In this document: piece after piece, positions 1 to 13,400 of the stretch | Position numbering within the stretch: position 1 is the stretch's first letter | How the letters are laid out: each line of letters begins with the position of its first letter | DNA from: Hymenolepis diminuta | Taxonomy: Eukaryota; Platyhelminthes; Cestoda; Cyclophyllidea; Hymenolepididae | DNA: 64,000 nucleotides | Assembly: GCA_900708905.1 (NCBI GenBank) | Contig: CAADRB010000009.1 | Coordinates: 1,620,844 to 1,684,843, forward strand | Direction: 5' to 3' | The notes under the pieces: generated by a model | What the model saw: the letters and a program-made list of their open reading frames with translations, nothing else | Told to the model about the DNA's origin: nothing | Databases searched by the model: none | Translations under genes and position numbers: made by a program

Positions 1-905
1 TTTACTACACTCATAATTTTATCTCTCTTATTATATTATTCCACGTTAGTTGCTTTCCACAATTAAAAATTGTGCAATTTTTCTGCATTACTGCGAATAA
101 TAATAATAAATAATACACCTTTTACTGATGAGTAAATCAATACAAATGCTAATTTTAATAGTGTAACATCTTTTTTTCCTGCTCAGACAGTTATTAATAA
201 TGATGATTGAAACTCGAGGAGAAACCTGTTAACTGGCAGAATAAGCGGCAAAGTTGGCTAATGGACCACTTAGGATTAATAGCATACTCTCTTAATTCTG
301 GGCATAAATATTGCTTTTATACGATCAGAGCTAATTGAAAGCCTGGATTAACGAGTATTCATATTAGGTACCTGCTATAGCCCAATTGTCACTTTCAGAT
401 TAATATATTCATTTATTTGTTAACTTCAGCGGAAATTGCAAAATATTTAAGTTAACTTTGTAGTATATTTTGCACAGGCCTGTTCTACAGGCATGTAATT
501 GAGAAAATGAATTAACAATCATTCCAGAATTAATTAACACGAGGTTGATTCGTGATAATCGTAATTAATTAAGTAAAATTTTGTGTAAAATTTTAAATAA
601 AATGTAATAGAGTGCATTAAGGAATAAAGGCATAAATTTTACAATTGCGTTAGTCTGTGTATTTTCTGGAAACAAAGAAAAAATTTTCCGTCTTCTAAAT
701 ACTAGTAAGAAAATTGAACTTAATCTATTTGAACTATCAGGCTGTAACAGAAGTTCTGTCCAATTTTTTACCTATGTGTTTAGGGCACGATTTCTTCAAT
801 TTACCTTGTTAATTTTGTATGCTATTCTATAATGATTAATAAAATATTATTTCTTCTTTCAGATTGTGTGATAATTATCGTTAACAGTAACTATTTCCAG
901 CATTA
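1..905. other. AT-rich spacer, no gene seen
   Basis: No reading frame of note on either strand and no recognisable RNA gene. It leads directly into the mariner relic; I could not find a convincing left terminal inverted repeat for that element here. Confidence 0.5.
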
Positions 906-1990
906 ATGTACACTCCAAATAAAGAGCATATCAGGCACATTGTACTGTTTGAATTTCATCAAGGAAATACGGCAAGCTCAGCAGTAAAAACACTCAAAGA
1001 CACTTACGCAAATGATGTTGTGAATGAAAAGACCTGCAGAAGGTAGTTTTCATGTTTCAAAGACTTCAGCCTGAAAGATGTTCAAAAACTCAATTCTGAT
1101 CAATTGCAAATTGCCATTGATGAAAATCCAACCTGCACTACTAGAGAACTGAGCAAAACCTTTCACGTAAGCCGCCATATGACCATATATAGGGGAATGA
1201 AAAGAATTGGAAAAGTCTCAAAGGCTGGGAAATGGGTCCCACACAATTTGTCAGAAATAAACAAGCAACAGCGTGTGACTTGTTGTGTTTCACAGCGTTT
1301 TCTTGAACTTCAGGCACCTTTTTAGACCGAATCATAACTGACAGTGACGAGAAGTGATGGATCCTTTACAACAATGTTAAACGCAAAAGACAGTGGCTAA
1401 GCCGTGATGCAAAGTCAATCCCACTTCCAAACCGAGAAGTGGATTGCATTCGAAAAAATTCTTTTGCGTGTATAGTGGGATTGGATGGTGGGTGGGAATT
1501 ACTTATTATGAACTGATGGGTGACAATTAAACAAAAACATCCGAAGTTGACTTGTTTAAAAGCAGTTAACGGCAGGAAAAACAAGCTTCTTTGATCAATC
1601 GAAAAGGAATGATTCTGCATTATGACAATGCCAGACCCCACACTTCAAGAACAACCAAAAATCTCGTTGAAAGGTTTGGGCTGGAAAGTCATGTATCACT
1701 CTTCTCATCTTTTCTTGCACCAACCGATTTTCATCTTTTCAGGTGCTTACAGATCATTTAATGGGATTTCAGAGGCTTGCTTCAAGAGAGGAGGTCGAAA
1801 TGAAGGTAGTTTCTTTTTTGAGTCCAAACTGTCTAAATTCTAGGAAGGAGGAATCAGAAAGCTTCAAAAATGGGGAGATTGAGTAAGGTGCATGTACAGT
1901 TCTAGAGATGCGAGTTTAGATACCCGATGTTGAGTTAAGCGGGCAGAGAAATCCGAAGAGCTTAATAAATAACCGCATTTGGAGTTAAAA
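906..1990 (+). pseudogene. Decayed mariner transposase
   Basis: Conceptual translation over several frames gives a mariner-family transposase in the right order. An N-terminal helix-turn-helix half starts at 906 (MYTPNKEHIRHIVLFEFHQ). The linker 'GKVSKAGKWVPHNLSE' lies around 1210-1255. The first catalytic Asp is in 'SDEK' near 1350, the second in 'HYDNARPH' near 1620-1640, and the third in 'APTDFHLF' near 1720-1738. Stops and frameshifts near 1043, 1323, 1357, 1528 and 1570 break the frame, so it cannot make an active enzyme. The three catalytic aspartates can still be read, so decay looks moderate. Terminal inverted repeats were not found, so the element ends are approximate. It lies upstream of the BCR/ABR gene and probably has no role in it. 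Confidence 0.85.
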
Positions 1991-3070
1991 ATGAAGACAT
2001 TTTCATATTAAAAGATTTCGCCGCAGTAAACTTTCTTCTTCTGCTGGTTAAAATCACGGTGACGTTTTATATCTTAATAGCCTAGTCATATAAGCAAAAC
2101 ACCCTGATAAGAGTAAGTAAATCCTTGCCTACAAAATGGTATAAATATATCAGTGTCATGATCAACCACAAAAATAAATCATCTAGTCAGCGAACTCCAA
2201 ATTTAGTGGACATAATCTCACGTATTCATATAAGGGTGAAATGATGAAGATTGATGACTAATACATCAAGTTGCGCATTTTTCCCATTTCGAAAATGTGG
2301 ACAGCTCAATGCTCGGCCCTGGACAATCTTGCGGTGTCCGGTCGCCTGGATTCTGGACACTGTGAACCTTTGGTCTAAACTAATCTTCTATGGTTAGTAA
2401 TCGTCCCCTATATTTTCATCATTGCACGGTATACAATAGTTAATAGTCTTGGGTCTTCTGGATGTGGTTACAATCCTTATGACTAATAAGCATATTTCAG
2501 TTATCCATTTTAAATTGCCAACTTCTGAATTTATCCGCCCTCTTTATTCATCTCACTTATCGAAACTCGATTTCCTTTTAATCTAGTTTGCAAATGAAAA
2601 TGCCCTAATTGTTTATAGTGCCTTTTAATACACAAGGTCTCTACCTTTGCTATGTTTGTCAATACACCAGCCGGAAAACGGTTTGCTGACTGTTTTAAAG
2701 ACTAGCTGGTTATTCTAATCATACTTGACAGTTAACCAATCTGAATGAATAAGCTACTTTTTCTTTCAAGGCGAATCATCCATCAAAAGATTTGCGTTGA
2801 ATTGGTTAGCTATTAATCAGATGCTTCCAGAGAAATTAGTTACCTCGCTATTAATGCCCTAAAAGGATGTATATGTGTGGATGCATAAAATAAGAAGATG
2901 GAATCATTTCTGGACTGTGTATCATTGAATGCACATTATGATTAAGTATTTCTCATCCAATGCATCGAAAATTTGTTTTTACACAATAATTCAAAACAAA
3001 GAACCTGCTAAATTTGAAGATTCACGATGTATGAAGTTTGGTAGCTACATTTTATCTTTCTAGCTCACTC
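1991..3070. other. AT-rich spacer, no gene seen
   Basis: Sequence between the mariner relic and the first SINE copy. No coding or structural signal recognised. Confidence 0.45.
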
Positions 3071-3071
3071 A

Positions 3072-3290
3072 AGGAAGTGCTTTCTAATGTTCATTTCGAG
3101 AAAAGGGGTGACATCACAGAGATTCTCTGGCGAAAAACCACAAGTCTGCCACCACGTTATTAGCTTGACTTGACCAGTGCATTTGGCTATTCCACTCACG
3201 GAGTGTACACCAATGGGCATCGGATCCGTGACCTCAACTTTCGCAGGCAAGCACATTGCCTTCTGCCATACCAGCACACTTGACGTGTCG
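3072..3290 (-). repeat. tRNA-derived SINE copy 1
   Basis: Member of a dispersed family seen at least seven times in the window. Read on the minus strand it has a tRNA-like head (around 3210-3290, degenerate B box near 3212-3230), then a conserved body with the order 'gtgcatt-ggtgtacactc', 'gactt..ccag' and 'tctctg..gatgtcacccc'. It ends near 3072 in 'agcacttcctt'. It overlaps no gene and lies 300 bp from copy 2 in the same orientation. Confidence 0.65.
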
Positions 3291-3595
3291 CTCGGAGCAC
3301 GCACGAGCTGAACTGGCTATAATTAGAATACTCAGTGACCATGTGAATTTCTATCTCAAAATAATATCAAATCAGTTCTACGAGAAAATGTTAGGCTCAG
3401 GTATCTCAATCGTTGAGCAGACTCCGAGAATTCTTAAAGATTTTGATAATTACTATTAAATAAGAAAGAGCACATTTTTAGTAATGTTGAAAATCTTATC
3501 CACAGCTTGAATTTTGTTGATAATGCACTAAAACTATATTGTGATTTCCTTTTTACAAAATAAGTTGACTGTATGGAGCCTGTTCTTAAATAATA

Positions 3596-3822
3596 ATTCC
3601 CAAGCCCATTTAGGAAAGTGCTTTCGACGCTTGACTTGGGTAGAGAATGACATCCTGGAGACTGTTTGCTGAGGGACTCGAATTTTGTCGCTGTCTGCAT
3701 TAGCCAGACTTAAGTAGTGCAGCTGCCCATTCCGATCACTGAATGTGCACAGATGGGAATCGAACCTCCCACTTCTGACATGTCTGACGCGCATAATAAT
3801 TAATACGCCACCGCTTTTAAGA
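3596..3822 (-). repeat. tRNA-derived SINE copy 2
   Basis: The clearest copy of the family. The minus strand carries a good RNA polymerase III B box (GGTTCGATTCC, at + coordinates 3756-3766), with an A-box-like 'TGGCGTATTA' upstream near 3800. The body then matches the other copies through 'cttgggtagagaatgacatcctggag' read on the + strand. Same orientation as copy 1. Confidence 0.7.
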
Positions 3823-3829
3823 AACAAAT

Positions 3830-6800
3830 CTAGATCAATTATGAGGGTTTCAGTTAAGGATTAGGTGTGTTTTTAAAATAGTTTAGAGTGTAAAGAAAAG
3901 TGTGGATAGCTGACTCATTGTCGCCATGACCCTGTTGTCACCTTGAAAGTTCAGTAGTTTATGAATTAGTGAATGTCTTAAAGTGCACACTACTGCAGTA
4001 CCAACGCATATGGATTTACGTGGGACGTTGAACTTAACTATCACGTTATCTCAAAGCATTCATTTAGGGTCTTTATGGCCTTATTCAGGCCGCAGATATA
4101 TTTTAAGAGGGATTATAAACTTGATTGTCTCCTACTACTTTAAATAGTATTTCCGATGGTATTACAGGCTCTTATATTTGACAATAACTTTAAATGCTAA
4201 TGCAGGATTATCACTTTATTATTTCATAATTATATTATAGTATACCTCATTATTTCATTGCTTTGATAGAAAAACGTAATATATGCATCTGGTCCAGTAA
4301 TTCCGATAAAGCACATTTATATAAAGCTCACCACCACCTATTTATAGTTGCAGTCTGATACAAAAGAATCTGTAGGGAGAAGGTTGAGATGATTTTTCTA
4401 GAAGAGAATTTGTTAATTCAACAATGACCATTCGGGGAGTAAAGTCTCCACTTATAACTGGTGGCTGAGGGTAAATACACTAGTGTAGGGATGACAGTTT
4501 TGTCCAGATTAACTATCAAATTAAGCGAGTTCATGCACAATTAAAAAGGCGGGCGACTTGAAGTATACGAACAGTATGCGGATCATTCAACCGTTATGAT
4601 GATCCAGAATGGTCAATCCTTATGGTCTCACCTGCCAGCCAGAATGACTGTAGTATTTGATAACTAACCCATCTACCATTTTTATGTGTACCTCCTCTAT
4701 TCACGGAAAAAGACCCGACCAGTGTCCGAAGACCCGCGAATACTATCGAGGGCACCAAATGGACGCCAAACGCCATACGAAACGCGCTCATGATGTATTT
4801 GTGTGTCCTTCTCTCTCCAGGTATTTGCGTTCAGACGCTTGGAATGAATTAAATTACGTGTCCTTTATCTATTAAACTCCAAGTCCATACTTGTCACTCA
4901 CACTGGACAGGTGTGGAGAGTGCGGCTTCGAGTCCTATTACGCCTGTCATTTAATCTAAGGCATTTTAGATTTGTTGCACAACGTTAAATTTCAAATGAA
5001 TGTGTTGATCGATTGATTTTACTAATAGTTAATAGAATGAAGTACATATACAAGATTTCCAATTAGCCATATTATATATAGTTAATGCTCATAATGAGTT
5101 CTGGAAACATTCACCTTCTTCGTTTCTCTCAGCATGTCTTCACAATTTATTGAAATATATATATATATATATATTGAAACATTGCACCAACCAAGCAATT
5201 CCCTTCTGATTATGAAGGTTCACGAAATAAATCATGGCAGTTGAGTTTTCTAGGTTAGTGACTGTGATGGTTTTGAAAGTCCTTAATCCTTTTACTTAGG
5301 TGAGTCATTTACATTATTGTTCCTTAAATTCCAATTATCAATGACAAATAGACAAATTCTAATTGGGACATCTGGTTAACCGTTAATTACACCGTGTATT
5401 GTGAAACGCATTATTTGTGAAGTTATCTGAATTCTATTGTGGGAATTTCGAATGTTTGTAACGCAACAACTGTTTGCTACTCCATAAACGAGCTAATTAG
5501 TCAGATTAACAGAAATTAATTTTACAAACAGAAGGATGTAATTTGTATTGCAATACTATTATGTGCAGTTTGCATGTAGTAAGAGATGATATGAACACTA
5601 GTAAAGTACCACGGCTGCATATAGCTTAAGCTTTAATATAGGTTTGAAATAATAAAAGGAAGTTTACGAATCATTCTGAGCTTCCTTTCAAATATCTTTT
5701 ATTTTATTATAGATCTTGTCAAGTATAAAAGATTAACAATTGTCTTCAAGTTTTTGTATAAATTAGTACAATATAATGAAAGCTTATGTAGATTGAGAGG
5801 AATTAATAGAAATGACAAATTGAATTTGAACTTCAATACAAGGATTCAAGTCGTGGGATTTGAAACAAAAGTTGAAGAAACATTTTTGCTTTTAAAAGCC
5901 ACATTGTTTTATGTGGAATGTCAAATATGGGTATATAAAAAAGCATATCATGGTTTGACATGCATAATTTTCAGGAATTGTATCTTTAAAATATAGTATA
6001 TGCAACATCAGTTATTTTGTTTTTGTCATTTTCGTATTGTCAAAATATGCTCCGAAGAAAAATTCTGTGATATATATGAAAATAATATTTTCCCCCAAAT
6101 TATTCAAATATATGAGATGTTTTTGATGTTTCACCCTCTAATTCCTGCTTCTTCTAATCCTCTTTTATTCGAACGGATTTACATTACGGTTGTAAATTAC
6201 GCTTAATATAAATCGACCTATCGACACGAAAACGTGCGTCTTATTTTGGTATGGTGGTTTTGGTCGTTCTATATTATGGTGTTGTTGGGTTGTATTTGAG
6301 ACTGATGCAGTTTCTTAGGGAATCTAAGAGTCGATTACGATATTGTTGTAAAACGAAATACGCTTAATATCAACTTGGGTTATATGTTATTTGTGCCTGA
6401 TCTATTACGTAAACACTGACAGTATTCAAACATTTCGTTATTTTGAATCGAGAGTAACTATTATATAAAAATGTAGCAAAGACATTTACTGAATTTTAAG
6501 AATTTATCCCTTTCATTGGTAAATGGAGTTTGAGACTTAGTATTTTTAAGGCGTTCTAAGTTTGTTTCAATTACACTGTCTTAGTCTTGTTGGGGATACT
6601 TTCAGGCTTGAACTAACTCATATTTTATGATTAGTGTGAAGTTACATTATTATTTTAACTGTTTATATAATGTTCAGGTGTATGAAAAGACAGACAAGGA
6701 AAGTGTCATTTTACTTAATGTTGCAATATTAGCCATCTCGACTAAATAATTTGAAAATGCAGTTTTATTGAAGCAAATTTTACTTATGAATTTTAAGTTC

Positions 6801-7431
6801 AATATTTTCACGAAATATGATTAAAATATGAATCGTTAAAAACGCCACATTTATCGGATGCTAAATACACTAGATTATAAACAATATTGATTGAGGATTT
6901 CCAAAATACTGCTCTATAATTATAATCGCCCACACATTATTTACGTCTTAAACGAAAGTCCCCAAATAAAGATAAAGCAATAATTAAAATGAAAAGGTAT
7001 ATAAAGAGTTATTTTGTTATATTTAGTAAAAATAAATAATATACGCTCAAGATCATCAGGACTCAGAACGCAATTGGCTAGGAAATTGGCGAGAATTCAA
7101 AGCGAGGAATTTTGACTGGACTCGTCCAGCTGCAATTGGAATAACGTATTTCAGGTAATATTTATTAGATCAACTGTGAAATGTTATTCAAAATAACATA
7201 CGGTTTGTTAATTAATTATACTTTGATAATTTTAGTGTTGTAGTTCGTAATTTTGTTATCTGTTCAAAATGATTTTAAACTTAACTTAAATGTATCTGCT
7301 AATTATATTCTTTTTTGTCTTTTAGTTAGGCTTTAATAGTGGGTTTTAGTCTTCAAAGCTACTATTTCTTATTTGGTTAATATAAACGGACACAAAACAT
7401 CTGCACTTGTTAATAAATTTTTGATATTTAG
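3830..7431. other. Spacer upstream of the BCR/ABR gene
   Basis: AT-rich, with an (AT)n run at about 5155-5175 and several short chance frames. A slightly richer stretch at 4590-4875 could be an old repeat, but I could not identify it. The unseen 5' UTR and promoter of the downstream gene probably lie in the last part. Confidence 0.45.
5155..5175. repeat. (AT)n microsatellite
   Basis: About ten uninterrupted AT dinucleotides. Confidence 0.9.
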
Positions 7432-10400
7432 ATGACAGAAAAGAGAAAATCTGAAGATCGTGAAGTAGTTCATCAGGGCAGTGATATTGATGAACTAGAT
7501 AGTGACAATTTAAGTGACGAATCAATCTCAATAGAAGGCTACTTAAATATAAATACGGATTCTGAGGAATCACAATTTAATAAGGATGTGTAAGTCATCT
7601 ATTTACATTTTTACATCGCAGTGCAATATCAAGATTTATGGCATCTACCATGCGTTTTTACTTTAAATCTAGATATACACCCGATTCTGCAATAGTGAGA
7701 GTTGGGAATGTCTCCGTAAGAACAAGGCCCCGCGTTGAAAAACCCACTGATAGCAGAAAACATAGAAATACTCGAGAACTAGGAAAACGAAAAACTGTGA
7801 GTGAATATCTATGTGAAAGTATGAGTAATCAGGAAGAAGACGATGAAAAACCTAGGGATTTAGATGTTTCCAAAAACGACATTTCAGTGCGTTACAAACC
7901 CTTAGATTATAATTTTCATTTTTCCTTAGTTTAACTTTATAATATTACCCCTGTAGCCACAGCAAGTCAACAGCTTTTCTGATAATGCGATATCTGCAGT
8001 TTCAATCGAAGCGGAATTTAAATACATGCTAGCTTATGAAACACAGAACTTCAACGACCTTGCTGCAGTGTTTGCCGTAAGAATTTGCTTCTTTATTTGA
8101 TTTGAGTGTTTATTTTTAGGTGATTCCGTGCAGTGTCATCCGATTGTACCTATGTAGATTTAAATTTGATGGAAGCTACTGGGTAGCCAATAGTATTTCA
8201 TTCTAAAGATCATATGGTTTCAAAAAAAACTGTACTTTCCACTACGTAACTGACCTTGCTGGTTGGAAATGATTGAGTAAAGACTGTCACAGAATTAGTT
8301 AAACATTGTATCACGTTTTTTACCTCAAATGTGCATAAAGTCAATATTCAATGTTATTTCCTTCATAATGATTTCAGGAGAAGAAGTCAATTTCCTCCGC
8401 CTTTGGAAAACACAATTTCGGAAATGTATTTGATATGCTGATTGAACTTCATGCGAATCAAGGATGGGTAGTTTCATATCTAAAAAATATCTGCAATAAT
8501 AACAAGTCTCAAAGTGTTGAGGACTTGATGGATAAATTGGTAAGTACGTGCATTGTATTTGCGCACATTGTTTTCCTTTTTAAATTCCGGTAATTAAAAT
8601 AGACTATCAGATAAATGATCATAATTACAGTGGATTCTTTTGTAAACCAATATTGCATTTTGAATAGTAGACCTATGAAGGCAAAAGGAGAGTATAGAAT
8701 TTCTCCAGCTAAGCGTTTATCTGATAGTAATTTTCAAATAGACTGCAATATTTAGGGAAAAAACATAAATGCACTAATTTATACTACATTGTAGAATAGC
8801 ACACGACAAAATATGAATGTTAAAACTCGTACTAGCACACAAACCAAGTAAAGATAATTGAGTGGTTGTATGGTTGATTTAGACTCTGAGTAACAGCGAT
8901 TGCATGCCAGGCATGATAAGCAGATGAGTGAAAATTAAGCAGAAATAAATATATAACGCGCTCGACATTAGAGCTTATCCCATAGTGAATAAGAACATAT
9001 CAACCATGGATTGATTTCACTGCAGGCAAAGGCTAAATTAATATAGGTTATAATATGTCAGAACGGCATTAAAATGGTTGATACAAACCTTATGCTTAAT
9101 TCTTCGGTGAAACATAATAAAACTAATAAAATAGATACTGAAAATATTGGTGAGTAGAAAATCAATATAACCACTGGCGTATTTGCCTTTAACAATAACG
9201 CGACGTGGCGTTTTGGCCCATGAGTACATTCTCGAATTCTGAGATTACGGGCTGGATACACACTTCTATAGTGAATGATATGATTCATGATATTTAGAAA
9301 TGGTCCATGTGTTTTTTATTAAAACACTTCTATGTGACCATTCCTCTGACAAGAGTGAGCTTCAGAGGTGATTAAAATCTTGATATTCTTTTCGAAACTA
9401 TTTGTAATCGTGCCATACTAATTTACTTTTTTAGTGTGAGCGTCAGAAGATACTATGCGAATATTCTCAACTATTGCAATCCCGATTGCAAAGCAAGTCG
9501 GTAAAGTTGCAGTGTAAAGGGTCTTCGGTAAATACTCCATTTTTTCGATGCAAATTTTTAATTCATTTATTGTATAATTTAAATATACACGCTGGTTCTA
9601 TTTTTGTAAATATTCTCAATTGCTTAAATTGCTGTGCGCTCTGTAGACATGCCAGAAGTATGTGGGTAAGTAGAATTAATTCGTAATCCTAAAAACAAAC
9701 CGCATCAATAACATGTGCTTGACCTCTACCATTCATATTACTTTTTACTGTTTTGTTCTATAGAGATGTTGAATAAACCCACACAATGGATCTCAGAAAC
9801 TCTTATGCGTATTAAGGTAAGTGGTTTTTTAAGTGAGATCACAAGAACCTTGAGATATATATATATCCTGAGTGATTAAAAGTTAACTCCATATTTTAAA
9901 AATCAAATAACTTGACTCCTGGTTTTGTTTTATAAAAGTGGAGTCTGTGAAGAATAAATATAAACCGAGGTTTAATTTGAAACATTTATAAGCTACGAAG
10001 TACGTTGCTAATGTGGAATTGGAAACAGGCTAAGCTGGCAAATGCACCAACCCGGTATAGAAGCACACGCGTCGGCACACAGACTAACATGCTAGCGGAG
10101 TGTGGATTAACATGGGAAAACGGCAGTTATTAGCTAGAATACGAAATATGCCTATCCAAAATCCCCTGCAACTTGAGAGGTTAAGGTCATTTGTCACTCT
10201 CACCTTTTTTTCATACTCTCAAATACTTATTTACACCACTCTTCCTACTTGTTAATTGTTAATAAGCATTTGCCCACAGTTTCTTAAACTGCTCGAGGTT
10301 TCTTTATCATTCTTTGGTCTTGCGTTTTGAACGTAAATTCTTGGTGATCCTTACCAATATCTGAGAATGCGCTTCTGTGATGATTCATAAATATCCTTGC

Positions 10401-13400
10401 ACTCGAGCAACTATCTTTTAACTTCACTTTGTGTCTGATTGCTTGGTACATTCGGAAGATCTTTATAGAAAGGCCATTTTCATTTGTCTCGTACATCCAT
10501 TTTGTCATACTACCGCAAGCATAAAAAGTGGGTTATTCACTGTTAAAACTCAGTTTGAACACAGTTTAAGGAGCCATGACCTTTAGATTGTGATATAATC
10601 AATGATTCTGACTATTTTTTCCTAACATAATTCTAATCCCATTTTTTGAGAATAATACCTAAGAACCTTATAATTGCCATGTAATTATAATCACGTTAGG
10701 ATTATTTCTATTATGAATTGCACATTCATCTTCTGATTTCACGCTTTAATTTAGAATCACTTCGTTGTCAATACTTTTATTCCCTAACTTATGGCTATCA
10801 AATTTCTTTAAGGTGATTAACTACCTAAATAATTATTGTGGTATTTGATGCTGAATTCCAGTATTCATTCAATTGCTTCAAATAAATGGAGTTAGAATTA
10901 ATCATTTCTATGAGAATAATTTAGCAGTGTAGAAGATCGTTGTATTTTACAAAGCATTTCCTCCTGCTTGTTACACGATCTATGAAATAGTAAGTTATCA
11001 AAATGCCCATTTCGCTGTATTGAAGGGTAAACGAAATCTTAAAATCGATGGAACGTTATTTTTGAGCCATGTGCAGGCAAATATGTGCAAAAATAATAGA
11101 AGAGAATAACATATTACCTTCTTAGTAATCTATTTATACATATCTCAGCGAATTGAAAGCTATATGAAAAAGGATGATCCAAACTTCGAGGTCATCAGCA
11201 TTGCTAGTGAAGAACTCAGGGACACATCGGGTAATTTGTTAACCGCGAAACAAAACAAGGAGCCGGTTAGTTAACAATCTTTTCTTAATAATTGCCCTTG
11301 AAGCTCTTTATGCACTGATTGCTTGAGGTTATTTTAAGTTTTGGAGTTAATTTCGTGTTTTTCTTTTGTTATGTAAGATCAAATACGCGATTTTAGTGGA
11401 TTTGCGTAATGATCCCAACCCAGACCGGAAATTGGTGTCCGTTTTCCTGTTTGACAATGCCTTTGTCTGTGCCCGTCAAAGAGTTATCACTTTGCACAAG
11501 TAAGCGCCACTTTTGTTTATCCTCTTTCATCAGCTCACTCAATGAAATCCGAACTTGATAACTTACAAAAATATCAAATTTAGTAGAGAAATCAAAAATA
11601 TGCAATGATGCACTCACATATGCTTGAACACATCTATTCGCGTATGACTTACTGATGAATTTTTGGACTCAATATTATTTAAAATAGCACGTTGAGTACA
11701 GCTGACGGCATGCTCATCAATAAAGTGGTTCTAATCATAAGTAAATATTCCTTATGAATTGACCAAATTAAGCCTGATATCCCCTCCCAGAACTAATGAT
11801 CTTCGTAAGGCTAATGGAAAACAGCAGTCTTTACTGAATAAGAAGACCGAGAGTAAAGTAGGACCAGAGGTTTATTGAGCAATTGGGGATGAATGAGAGA
11901 GGAAGGACGAAGAGGTAGAAGGAGAAATTCAGAAGTGGGAGTCGTCAGTACTGAAAAAGAACAGTCTGGATTGTGATAGATGGGCGAAGTCAGTTTGGCT
12001 TTGGGGCGCAGACTTGTTTTATTCTGTGTGAGTCATTGTAAGGTTGTAGGATGAGCAACCAATCAGATATGGGTGCAGAATAGATCCTTCCGTTCTATTT
12101 GTGGTTTACATTAGCACTATTTGATGAGTAGTTTCTGAGAGAATCAAATAAATATATTTACATAACGAATGAAGTTGATTAATCTATTTTATTCCCTTAT
12201 TTGATGGCTACTAACTAATTATATATTTCATTAAAATCACACTGCACGAAAAATTGTGTTGTTTTCATTTTGTAAAATCAATATCGGTTATTCATTCTCT
12301 GAGCAAGCATTAGGAAATCGGAATTTTACTTAGTGTATACTCCATTTTACCAAGGAGACTAATTACATTACAAAACGCATATTTTGTGTGAGTTCATAAA
12401 TTTGTAAATGGATGGGCAAGTAAGTAAAGTGAGGGGATATTGATATGACACAGAATAATTCTCAAGTAATAAAGCGAGTTAAATAAAAAAATTTAAATAA
12501 CTATTAATAATTAAGCACCAATCAATTTTTTGTCTTCTTTCTCAGTTTCTCTTTTAGTATTGTGGTTCTTCATATTGCTGATGATGCAGATAGCGATAAT
12601 TACATACATATATATTCACCAAATTTTTACAATCTGCAAGTAATTAATGAGAAATGGTAGTATATGTCAATGAATGGCTGTGAACACGGGTCCAATCTCT
12701 ACAGAGATACCTAAAAGCTGATTGGTAATGATAGTCTGCATCTTGAGCACTGGTCTTAAACACTATCCGTGCTTATCATGGTCTCATCAACTTCGATGAG
12801 TCAGTCTTGGCTTTGAAGAATTAACTACCCATAGTTTCGTTAAGCTGTACTTTCTTGCGTCTTATCAAAAGGAACGATTTTTTTAATAGTTATTTTGTGA
12901 TATCTTTATGCTATTCACATCTTTTATTACTACTGGTTTTGCAAACAAATCAGAGAATTTTATTTTAGGAGTTTTACACAGGATTTAGAGAGTGAGACAG
13001 GTTCACTGTCAACAGACCTGAAAGACCAGTCTGGATTCGTAATGAATGCAAAGAGTATTAGTCGATACGAAATTAAGTGGTTTGTTCCGCTCAATCAAAT
13101 CCAGTCAGTTGAAACAACCGGAATAGGTATGTAGCTCCACTCTAAATCAATTTTTTCTCATATTTTCATTAATTTGATTAATCACTTGAGTAACTTGGAC
13201 ATTGAAAATCTCTTATCTCTTAGACATTTCTAGCACTTTAATTAGATTACTTGTGAAATGGGATTTTTGATATGAACATTCTTTTGCAGCTTTTGATGAA
13301 AACAGTCTTCGAGAAAGGTTAAAAACAATTGAAAAACTCAAAGATAATATTCTCAATGCTCGACAGAAACTACAGGATGAAATGAGTCGAATGGAAAAGG

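Noticed and set aside
4594..4875. Overlapping frames on both strands resembling a transposase linker
   Set aside because: Only a loose match to a 'KNGRWV' type motif; too little to call a third mariner copy.
4885..4955. tRNA-like sequence with a B-box-like GGCTTCGAGTCC
   Set aside because: A-box spacing is wrong and no cloverleaf forms by eye; at most a SINE fragment.
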